The translations under genes were made by a program, and so were the position numbers. Below, piece after piece: positions 1 through 5,385 of a stretch of DNA of 9,448 bases. The stretch is from FEN-1219 sp036274615 (lineage in GTDB: Bacteria > Pseudomonadota > Gammaproteobacteria > Steroidobacterales > Rariloculaceae). Where the stretch lies: NCBI GenBank assembly GCA_036274615.1, contig DASUFK010000377.1:1-9448 (forward strand), written 5' to 3'. Positions within the stretch are counted from its first letter, which is position 1, and every line of letters starts with the position of its first letter. Below the pieces are notes generated by a model, which saw only the letters and a list, made by a program, of their open reading frames with translations, searched no databases and was not told the origin of the DNA.

Positions 1-484
1 GCAATCCTTCGGCCACGAGGTTGGCCGCGTTGTACAGCATCGCGAGATCGAAGATCTCGATCTCCGGCTTGATGTCGTGCTCGAGCATCGCCTTCGCGAG
101 GTCCACGATCAGCGTGGGATGATTCTCGTAGATCATCGTCCGGAAATTGACGGAGCCCGTGCTCAGCGACGCCATGTCGGGCCGAAGCGGCAGCATGCCA
201 CCCCGCTCTTTCCCCACGCCGCTGCGCCCACCCGTCGAGAACTGCACGATCATGTCCGGAAAGTGCTTCCGCGCCCCCTCGAGAAACCGAGCGAATCTCT
301 CCGGATCCGAGGAAGCGGAGCCGTCATCGTTCCTCACGTGCACGTGCACGAGCGACGCGCCGGTCTCATAAGCGGCGTGAGTGGACTCGACCTGCTCGGC
401 TACCGTGATCGGCACCGCCGGATTGTCCTTCTTCTTCGGCACCGAGCCGGTGATCGCCACGGTGATGATGCACGGATCGCTCAT
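1..484 (-). CDS. BKACE family beta-keto acid cleavage enzyme (DUF849), N-terminal part
   Basis: The first 161 residues are visible; the gene runs off the left edge (the family is about 300 residues). BKACE enzymes are cytoplasmic zinc enzymes with a TIM-barrel fold that split a beta-keto acid with acetyl-CoA into acetoacetate and an acyl-CoA; Kce of lysine fermentation is the type member. Visible family marks are the N-terminal strand AITGSVPKKKDNPAVPIT (residues 10-27), the zinc pair HVH (His47, His49), the substrate loop STGG (83-86), ASLSTGSVNF (105-114) and the PEIEIFD strand with Glu143, at the position of the catalytic Glu143 of Kce. The third zinc ligand, a C-terminal Glu, lies outside the window. 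The ATG at 484 follows a GAGGGGGA ribosome site. The specific keto acid cannot be told from this half. It is divergent from the heme-binding gene, with a large inverted repeat between them. Confidence 0.93.
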   Translation of the reverse strand, partial: MSDPCIITVAITGSVPKKKDNPAVPITVAEQVESTHAAYETGASLVHVHVRNDDGSASSDPERFARFLEGARKHFPDMIVQFSTGGRSGVGKERGGMLPLRPDMASLSTGSVNFRTMIYENHPTLIVDLAKAMLEHDIKPEIEIFDLAMLYNAANLVAEGL

Positions 485-797
485 GGTCCCCCTCGTCGCC
501 CTGCGGCGCACCGCGCATTCTAGATCGCGGAGCGACCGCGGGGCCATCGACGCCGTTGCCCCCGTCTCACTTTGGCCGCGCGACGAGCGCAAAGGCGGCG
601 GTCGTACCTCGAACGGCCCTCCCGAGACCGTCGCCGCACAGGGATGTGCGGCGAGGAGCCGCAGGGATGCTCTTCCGGCGTGTCTCGGGAGGGCCGTTCG
701 AGGTGCGGCCGCCGCCACCACGACGCTCAACGGCCAAAGTGAGACGGGGCTGTGCCATCTCGGCTATCCTCGCGATTCCTTGGGCATGGAGCGGACG
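485..797. other. Divergent intergenic region (313 bp) between BKACE and heme-binding genes
   Basis: The gap contains the start signals of two divergent genes and is largely filled by the nested inverted repeat at 560-749. No protein-like frame is convincing. The plus-strand frame that stays open upstream of 798 reads through the inverted repeat and gives an Arg/Ala-rich translation with no family character. On the minus strand TAGAAT (517-522) resembles a -10 box for the BKACE gene, but no good -35 accompanies it. A short symmetric CGCGG/CCGCG pair lies at about 526-540. No clear promoter for the plus-strand genes was found. Confidence 0.6.
560..749. repeat. Nested 190-bp inverted repeat with central hairpin
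   Basis: The outer arms are a perfect 19-bp inverted pair (560-578 and 731-749). After short non-matching stretches of 15 and 14 nt come inner arms of 35 bp (594-628 and 682-716) with only two mismatches. The centre holds a perfect 9-bp stem (632-640 with 645-653) closing a GGGA tetraloop, and the octamer CAGGGATG occurs twice (639-646 and 662-669), both times with GGGA in a possible loop. If transcribed, the segment would fold into one long structured hairpin. Such symmetry without a coding frame suggests a dispersed REP/MITE-like intergenic repeat. I associate similar CAGGGATG-hairpin repeats with proteobacterial intergenic regions, but cannot verify copy number here. No clear target-site duplication flanks it. 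Confidence 0.85.
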
Positions 798-1232
798 ATG
801 GCGACGGTGACACTCGCGCAGGCGAATCTGATCATTGCGAAGGCGCTCGAGAAGGCGCGCGAGATGAAGATCAAGCCCGTGACCGTCGTAGTGCTCGACG
901 AGGCCGGGCACTTGAAGGCCGCTCAGCGCGAGGACGCCGCGAGCATGTTCCGCTACGACGTCGCGACCGGCAAAGCATGGGCCGCCGTGGCGATGGGCGC
1001 GTCGAGCCGCGCGCTCGCCGGCCGCGCCAAGGACAACCCGAACTTCTTCGTCGCGCTCGCGGCCACTGCGCAAGGGAAATTCCTGCCGCAGACCGGAGGC
1101 GTGCTGATCCGCGACGCCAAAGGCGCCGTTCTCGGAGCCGCGGGCGCGAGCGGAGGCACGGGCGATGAGGACGAGGCGGTCTGCGCATTCGGAATCGAGC
1201 AAGCCGGCTTCGTCGCCGACGCCAAGCCCTGA
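798..1232 (+). CDS. Heme-binding protein, GlcG/HbpS (DUF336) family
   Basis: A 144-residue protein, the usual length for this single-domain family. Members such as HbpS bind heme or small cofactors and often sit beside oxidoreductase or catabolic genes; the molecular role of most is unknown. Family marks include VLDEAGHLKAAQREDAA (residues 32-48), the helix with FRYDVATGKAWAA (51-63), FLPQTGGVLI (95-104) and the C-terminal GAAGASGGTGDEDEAVC (113-129). There is no signal peptide, so it is probably cytoplasmic. The start at 798 is chosen because GGAG (788-791) lies 6 nt upstream; an in-frame ATG at 786 overlaps that ribosome site and is less likely. The transporter begins 54 bp downstream on the same strand, so the two are probably co-transcribed. 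Confidence 0.9.
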   Translation: MATVTLAQANLIIAKALEKAREMKIKPVTVVVLDEAGHLKAAQREDAASMFRYDVATGKAWAAVAMGASSRALAGRAKDNPNFFVALAATAQGKFLPQTGGVLIRDAKGAVLGAAGASGGTGDEDEAVCAFGIEQAGFVADAKP

Positions 1233-1244
1233 CGCGAGCGGCGG

Positions 1245-1265
1245 CGAAGCGCACGTGGCGCTTCG
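1245..1265 (+). other. GC-rich stem-loop between heme-binding and transporter genes
   Basis: A perfect 8-bp stem (1245-1252 with 1258-1265) closes a 5-nt loop ACGTG in the 54-bp gap before the transporter. No T-run follows, so it is not a canonical intrinsic terminator. It could act as an attenuator, a processing or stabilising hairpin, or have no role. It ends 21 nt before a start codon that has no visible Shine-Dalgarno sequence. Confidence 0.4.
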
Positions 1266-1286
1266 GTCCCGCCGCGGCCTCCGCCG

Positions 1287-2729
1287 ATGCCGTTCTCGCA
1301 CCTCGATCACAAGTATCGCGTCTTCCTCGTCTGCGTGATCGGCATCTTCATCACCGTGTTCGACACGAGCTCGTCGATCGTTGCGCTACCCACGATCGCG
1401 CACGAGTTCGGCACCGACCTACCGACCGCGCAGTGGGTGATCATTGGCAACGGCTTGACGATCGCCGCGTTGCTCGTGCCGATGGGCCGCGTGTCGGACA
1501 TCATCGGCCGCAAGCGCATCTATGTGGTCGGCGCGCTGATCTTTGCGCTTGGCGCGTTCCTAGCCGCGTGGTCGCAGACCGCCTACGGGCTCATCGGCGC
1601 GAGAGTGATCGTCGGCGTCGGCTCGGCGATGACGCAGGGCACGGCCATGGCGATCCTCGTCGGCAGCTTCGAGGCGGGCGAGCGCGCCAAGATGCTGGGG
1701 CTGCAGATCGGCGTCGTGGGGTTGGGCCAGATCGTGGGCCCTGCGAGCGGCGGGGTGCTCGTGGGCTTCGTGGGATGGCGCATGCTGTTCGCGATCACGG
1801 CCGCGGGAATGCTCGCGATCGCCATCGCCTCGCAACGCGTGCTGCGGCGCCGCGAGCACCGGCCGCCCCTAGAACGGCCGTTCGACTACGCGGGCGCGCT
1901 TACGTTCTCGCTGTTCCTCGTGGGCGTGCTCCTCACGCTCTCACTCGGTCCCGGCGTCGGCTGGCTCGCGCCGGCCACGCTCGCGGGCGTGGGCGCGTCG
2001 GCGGCGCTGTTCTTGATGTTCATCGCCGCGGAGCGGCGCAGCCCGGCGCCGGTGCTCGACCTCGCGCTGTTCCGCAATGCGGAGTTCGCGCTCGGCGCGC
2101 TCGCGGCGATCGTGCTGTTCATGGGTATCGCATCGACGCGATTCTTCGTGCCGTTCTTCCTGCAGAACGTTCGGGGCTTCTCGGTGGAGCAGATCGGCGT
2201 GATGATCGTGCCGGCCGCGCTCGTCACCGCGATCGCGGCGCCGTTCGCGGGGCGCTTCGCGGACCGCTTCGGCGTGCGGCTGTTCGCCAACATCGGGATG
2301 GGCGTCACCGCGCTCGGCATCGCGGCGTTCGCGGTGCTGCACACCGCTACGCCCGTCGCCGCCGTGATTGCGGGGCTCATGACCATGTCGCTCGGCATGT
2401 CGCTGTTCGGCGCGGCCAACTCCGCGTCGATGCTCAACACCGTGCCCGACAGCGAGCACGGCGTCGCGTCGGGCTTCGTGACGCTCTGCCGCAACTCGGG
2501 CAACGTGGTGGGCGTGGCGTTCGGCACCGTGATCGTGACGCTGACCATGGGCGCCGCGGGTTATCCGCCGTCGCTGTCGGCCGTGGATCCAAGTGCCGAC
2601 CGCGGCATCCTCGAGGCGTTCACGCGCGGCGTGGATGTCGCGTCGCTCGCGACGATCGCTATCGTGCTCGCCGTGCTCGCGGGCGCGGTGGCATGGTCAT
2701 GGCGCGCAGCACGCCGGGGCGGACACTGA
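1287..2729 (+). CDS. MFS transporter, DHA2 (EmrB/QacA-like) drug:proton antiporter family
   Basis: A 480-residue inner-membrane protein with hydrophobic segments along its whole length, fitting the 14-helix DHA2 group that exports drugs or other toxic compounds using the proton gradient. Helix 1 carries FDTSSSIVALP (residues 25-35), the DHA2 motif-D-like stretch with the membrane Asp26. Motif A is G67-R-V-S-D71-x-x-G74-R-K-R77 in the loop after helix 2. Motif B contains Arg106 (GARVIVGVGSAM). The antiporter motif C is GVVGLGQIVGPASGG (142-156). The ATG at 1287 is the only candidate before the in-frame stop at 1230-1232, and it has no obvious ribosome site, which is odd. Substrate is not predictable. 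It converges on the small membrane protein gene with 5 bp between stop codons and no terminator hairpin. Confidence 0.93.
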   Translation: MPFSHLDHKYRVFLVCVIGIFITVFDTSSSIVALPTIAHEFGTDLPTAQWVIIGNGLTIAALLVPMGRVSDIIGRKRIYVVGALIFALGAFLAAWSQTAYGLIGARVIVGVGSAMTQGTAMAILVGSFEAGERAKMLGLQIGVVGLGQIVGPASGGVLVGFVGWRMLFAITAAGMLAIAIASQRVLRRREHRPPLERPFDYAGALTFSLFLVGVLLTLSLGPGVGWLAPATLAGVGASAALFLMFIAAERRSPAPVLDLALFRNAEFALGALAAIVLFMGIASTRFFVPFFLQNVRGFSVEQIGVMIVPAALVTAIAAPFAGRFADRFGVRLFANIGMGVTALGIAAFAVLHTATPVAAVIAGLMTMSLGMSLFGAANSASMLNTVPDSEHGVASGFVTLCRNSGNVVGVAFGTVIVTLTMGAAGYPPSLSAVDPSADRGILEAFTRGVDVASLATIAIVLAVLAGAVAWSWRAARRGGH

Positions 2730-2734
2730 CGCGA

Positions 2735-3052
2735 TCAGATCCAGCCGAACAAGAGCGCGGCGTAGATCGCACCGAACCAAATCGCGAAGGCCGTCGCCGT
2801 CGACCAAAACAGCGCCACCGCGAGCCGGCCGATCGTCGTGAAGGGACGAACGCGCGGCAGCGCGGAATGCCACAGCGCGAGGTTGCTGGCCGCGGCGCCG
2901 AGCCACGGCAGGAAAAGGATCGCGAGCTGCGGCCGGTTCACCGTGAGCGGCGTGGAGCGAAGCCACACGAGCTCCGCGATGCAGAGTGCCGCCGCGCCCG
3001 CGGCGAGCATCGGTAGCCGCCGGCGGCGGCCGCTGCCGGTGCTCACCGCCAT
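2735..3052 (-). CDS. Hypothetical small membrane protein, three predicted helices
   Basis: A 105-residue protein of no family I recognise. It starts with a short basic segment (GRRRR, residues 8-12), followed by three hydrophobic stretches at about 14-31, 42-62 and 74-103, so the N-terminus is probably inside by the positive-inside rule. Its start codon lies within the end of the truncated DJ-1 reading frame (10 bp overlap), which implies translational coupling, and no separate strong ribosome site is seen. It converges on the transporter, with 5 bp between the two stop codons. The overlap and the plausible membrane topology support a real gene; function unknown. Confidence 0.65.
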   Translation of the reverse strand: MAVSTGSGRRRRLPMLAAGAAALCIAELVWLRSTPLTVNRPQLAILFLPWLGAAASNLALWHSALPRVRPFTTIGRLAVALFWSTATAFAIWFGAIYAALLFGWI

Positions 3053-3273
3053 GCGCGCAGCCGCGCCAGTGCGCGCTCCGCTGTGTCGAGCGGCGGCACG
3101 GTGTCGAAGGTCGTGTCCGGCAAGATCGTGAGCCCGCCTTCGCTGCGAACCGGGTCGAGCGAAGCGGCTACCAGATGCACTCGCGCGCCGGGGAGGCGAG
3201 CGAGCACCTCGTGCGGTGCGGTGAGATCGAGCCGGGTGAGCCGCGGGAACAGGACCATGCCGATGTTCAGCAT
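3043..3273 (-). pseudogene. DJ-1/PfpI family protein, internally deleted remnant (76 residues)
   Basis: Residues 1-62 match the N-terminus of the isonitrile-hydratase-like DJ-1/PfpI group: IGMVLFPRLTRLDLTAPHEVL with the conserved acidic Glu22, then LPGARVHLVA and GLTILPDTTFDTVPPLD. Intact members have about 220-230 residues and continue after PPLD with a Pro-Gly-Gly stretch and the nucleophile Cys elbow (VCTGS-like). Here the frame jumps directly to TAERALARLRAWR and stops. That tail resembles the C-terminal end of the family, where a PPFD-like stretch followed by a helix is common, so an internal deletion joining two similar Pro-Pro-x-Asp stretches is a reasonable inference. The catalytic Cys is absent, so enzymatic function is unlikely. 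The start has a good ribosome site (GAGGGAA, about 9 nt upstream), so a short protein may still be made and coupled to the next gene. Confidence 0.8.
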
Positions 3274-3295
3274 GATCCGTTCCCTCGTGAGCTGC

Positions 3296-3316
3296 GCGGC
3301 GCGCGAGACGCGCCGC
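3296..3316 (-). terminator. GC hairpin after the secreted-protein gene (possible weak terminator)
   Basis: A perfect 8-bp stem (3296-3303 with 3309-3316) and a 5-nt loop begin 16 bp past the stop codon of the 406-residue gene, inside the 58-bp gap before the DJ-1 remnant. No T-run follows in the transcribed direction, so termination would be partial or Rho-dependent, or the hairpin may only protect the upstream message. Confidence 0.35.
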
Positions 3317-3331
3317 CGGCGTTACGCGAGG

Positions 3332-4552
3332 CTATTCGCCCGCGTTGATGTTGAAGACCCGGGACCCCTCTTCCGGCGCGCCGTAGAGGTTGCCGCCGCG
3401 CTTCGGAATCGGCAGGCCCTTGGCCTTGGCCTCCTCGACCTGCTTCTCGTAGGCGCGCTCGCCCGACAGCGCGTGGCCCACGGCGCCGTTGCCTTCGTGG
3501 CACGAGTACTCGTAGACCTCGTAGTCCTTCGACGGCGGCTTCGTGAACATCACGCGGTAGGTGAACGGCGCGGTGTAGGTCTCGGGATCCTCGACCGTGG
3601 CGCGATACTCGACCATCTCGGGATCCACGCGGCGATAACGCTCCGTGACCTTGAACTTGGTGCTCGCGCCGCCGCGGCCGCCGGCTCCGACCAACCCGTT
3701 GAAGTTGGTGGACTCGACGACGAGCGTGTCGCCTTCCCAATGGCCGCGCGCGCTGCCCATGTACTCCTTGATGTCGCCATCGAGCTTCGCCTTGTTCGGC
3801 GTGAGGTCGATGATGCGGGTGTCGTGGATCATTTCGTACGTGATCGACACCTGGTTCGGTCCCTGCACGATCCGGATGCCGTTGCCGTAGATCGACGGCA
3901 GCACGGAGCCGAAGATGCCGCGCGTGATGCAGCGGTCATAGAGCGTGAAATCGTCGAACGTGTTGAACACCGCGTTGCTGAACGTGCCCTGCGGCTTCTG
4001 GTTCGCGGCCTTCGCCTTCGCCGCGGCGGTGAGCTCCGGCATCTGGCCGTTCGGCGGATCGACGAGCAGCGAGGCGAAGCCGAACACGCGCGTACCCCAC
4101 TCGTTGCGGAGGAACGTCTCGGTTTGGCGTGCGCGATCGTCGCCGCCCTGTTGGGCGCGCGCGCGCGCCAGGAATTCCTCTTGCGTGAGCGTGTCGCGCG
4201 TGCCGAACGCGGCAGGCCGCGTGGTCGGAATGCCGCGCATGTCGTCGACGCTCCACTGACCCTCGAGGCTCGGCGTGCCCCACGACGTGCGCGGCGCCTT
4301 CCACTTCGGGTCCTTGTAGAGGGCCACGTTCTGCTCGGCCGGAACCGAGCGAGCAGCCGACGGCGTGGCGCCGGGACCGCTGCCGGGCACGCCGGGGATC
4401 CGTTGCTCGTTGGGATTGCCTTGGCCTCTGCGGCCCTGGCCCTGACCTTGGCGCGGCGCCGCGGCACCGGCACCTTCCTGCGCCAACACCACCGACGTGC
4501 ACAGCAGTGCGGCCAGCGCCGTCGGTACCAAAATCGTTCTCACGGTAAACAT
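3332..4552 (-). CDS. Secreted hypothetical protein, ~400-residue soil-bacterium family
   Basis: A 406-residue protein with a Sec signal peptide: basic start, hydrophobic core to residue 24, likely cleavage at VLA-QE. A low-complexity Gln/Gly/Arg segment follows (residues 35-46) and then a Pro/Ser-rich linker, so the mature protein should be periplasmic or outside. The C-terminal two thirds carry blocks I recognise from uncharacterised proteins of soil bacteria: YDRCITRGIFGS (205-216), IYGNGIRIVQ (221-230), YEMIHDTRII (239-248), MGSARGHWEGDTLVVESTNF (265-284), VTERYRRVDPEMVEYRATVEDP (302-323) and YEYSCHEGN (347-355). The two Cys in those blocks (208 and 351) could form a disulfide. The beta-rich pattern suggests a lipocalin-like or sandwich fold, but no function is known to me. 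A strong ribosome site (AGGAGAGG) precedes the ATG. The gene lies 84 bp after the DUF1772-like gene. Confidence 0.88.
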   Translation of the reverse strand: MFTVRTILVPTALAALLCTSVVLAQEGAGAAAPRQGQGQGRRGQGNPNEQRIPGVPGSGPGATPSAARSVPAEQNVALYKDPKWKAPRTSWGTPSLEGQWSVDDMRGIPTTRPAAFGTRDTLTQEEFLARARAQQGGDDRARQTETFLRNEWGTRVFGFASLLVDPPNGQMPELTAAAKAKAANQKPQGTFSNAVFNTFDDFTLYDRCITRGIFGSVLPSIYGNGIRIVQGPNQVSITYEMIHDTRIIDLTPNKAKLDGDIKEYMGSARGHWEGDTLVVESTNFNGLVGAGGRGGASTKFKVTERYRRVDPEMVEYRATVEDPETYTAPFTYRVMFTKPPSKDYEVYEYSCHEGNGAVGHALSGERAYEKQVEEAKAKGLPIPKRGGNLYGAPEEGSRVFNINAGE

Positions 4553-4636
4553 TGCTCGCCCTCTCCTCGAGACTCCCGTGTGGCTAACGTAACAGGAGCG
4601 CGCGGGGCGTTCAAAGCGCCCTCCGGGCCCGGCTGC

Positions 4637-5119
4637 TCAAGAATTCACGAGCGACAACGCCTTGAGCGCCGCGAGCCACGCCGCCAGGATGGCGACTTGC
4701 CGAACATAGCCGCGATTCATCCAGGAAAGCGCCATGGCGACCGCCCGATCGTCCGATAGCTCGCCGCGCATCAGCGCCATCATCGTCGGCACGAAGTAAC
4801 CGAACGTCATCACACGCTCGACGGCGGCGATGGCCGCCGCGGCCAGCCACCAGTGGCGTACCGCCCCGTTCGTCCACCACGCCACGCCCAGGCTCGCGAG
4901 CGTGAGGAAGGTAAGCGGTCCGGTGGTCACGTAGGCCCAGAACCGGATCCCGACATTCGCCCGGCGCGCGGCCGCCGCGTCCCAGCGATAGCCGGCGCCC
5001 GGCTCGAACCGCAACCACTGCGGCACGGCGACTCTTGCCTCATACAGCCCGGCGCCGAACACGATTCCAAGGTTCACCACGAAGAGCCACAGAACCACCT
5101 CGGCGGCAGCATGCGCCAT
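4637..5119 (-). CDS. Four-helix membrane protein, DUF1772-like
   Basis: A 160-residue integral membrane protein with hydrophobic segments at about 7-28, 61-82, 90-112 and 138-157. The N-terminal stretch NLGIVFGAGLYEARVAVPQW (16-35), the Arg/Asn pair before helix 2 and the C-terminal WLAALKALSLV resemble small proteins related to DUF1772/anthrone-oxygenase-like proteins; that assignment is from pattern memory and moderate. No catalytic role is established. The start at 5119 is preferred over an upstream in-frame ATG at 5251 because GAGGGA lies 6 nt before it, the hydrophobic protein begins there, and the 44 residues gained by the longer frame are basic and run across the sigma-54 promoter. It is probably the first gene of the sigma-54 transcript. 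Confidence 0.83.
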   Translation of the reverse strand: MAHAAAEVVLWLFVVNLGIVFGAGLYEARVAVPQWLRFEPGAGYRWDAAAARRANVGIRFWAYVTTGPLTFLTLASLGVAWWTNGAVRHWWLAAAAIAAVERVMTFGYFVPTMMALMRGELSDDRAVAMALSWMNRGYVRQVAILAAWLAALKALSLVNS

Positions 5120-5223
5120 GCGCGTTCCCTCGACGCGACGCGGCGTGTGCCGCGATGCGCGTTCTTTATTGCGGTTGGTGGCGCCGCGCGTGTGCAGCCG
5201 CGGGCGCGCAGTGCGCTTCGAAG

Positions 5224-5239
5224 TGCAAGTAGCGTGCCA
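5224..5239 (-). promoter_or_regulatory. Sigma-54 (RpoN) promoter, -24/-12 type
   Basis: Reading the minus strand, TGGCACGCTACTTGCA matches the RpoN consensus TGGCACG-N4-TTGCW at every defined base, with the required GG-N10-GC spacing. The GG lies at 5237-5238 and the GC at 5225-5226. The predicted transcript would start near 5213, giving a leader of about 94 nt before the ATG at 5119. It lies outside any coding region, in the 147-bp gap behind the 35-residue membrane peptide and in the right orientation. RpoN promoters need an enhancer-binding activator; none is encoded in the window, and I did not identify its binding sites. Confidence 0.75.
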
Positions 5240-5266
5240 CGCGACCGGCAAACCCGCTGCTCGTCT

Positions 5267-5374
5267 TCACGGACCTTGCGAATCCTCGGAGCGGCGTCTC
5301 GCGCGGCGAGGCCGCCAGATCCGCAACGCCAACAGCGCGAGGAACACCACGAGCACGATCACCACGTACTTCAA
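5267..5374 (-). CDS. 35-residue single-helix membrane peptide with TTG start
   Basis: A short frame begins with TTG 11 nt after the stop of the PQQ dehydrogenase and has a well-placed GAGGGA ribosome site 6 nt before the start, of the same form as at two neighbouring genes. The peptide is a hydrophobic helix (residues 3-17, KYVVIVLVVFLALLAL region) followed by a strongly basic tail RIWRPRRARRR (18-28) and an acidic/polar end. It should therefore insert once in the inner membrane with the Arg-rich tail in the cytoplasm. The N-terminus recalls the start of the PP0621 family (a KYxxxxLVV helix then basic residues), but the cysteine-rich zinc-like C-terminus of that family is absent. Close coupling to the dehydrogenase suggests a partner or anchor role (inference). 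Confidence 0.6.
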   Translation of the reverse strand: MKYVVIVLVVFLALLALRIWRPRRARRRSEDSQGP

Positions 5375-5385
5375 CGGCGGTCCCT

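Noticed and set aside
381..797. Upstream extension of the heme-binding gene to a 283-residue frame
   Set aside because: The added residues run through the start of the divergent BKACE gene and the inverted repeat; the family domain and the ribosome site both place the start at 798.
1433..3016. 527-codon plus-strand frame overlapping the MFS transporter
   Set aside because: An Arg-rich out-of-frame translation of a clear transporter gene.
4586..4614. Possible sigma-70 promoter (TTGAAC, 17-bp gap, TACGTT) before the secreted-protein gene
   Set aside because: Spacing is right but the -10 matches only about half the consensus; too weak to list as a feature.
4604..4632. Short GC hairpin (ggggcg/cgccct) and the palindrome ccgggcccgg after the DUF1772-like gene
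   Set aside because: Short arms without a T-run; expected by chance at this GC content.
3083..4759. Long plus-strand open frame of 558 codons opposite the secreted-protein gene
   Set aside because: It is antisense to a gene with a signal peptide, ribosome site and family blocks; its translation is Arg/Ala/Leu-rich without family character, as expected from high-GC shadow frames.
5120..5251. N-terminal extension of the DUF1772-like protein by 44 residues
   Set aside because: The extension is basic and not family-like, lies across the sigma-54 promoter and leader, and the ribosome site is correctly placed for the ATG at 5119.
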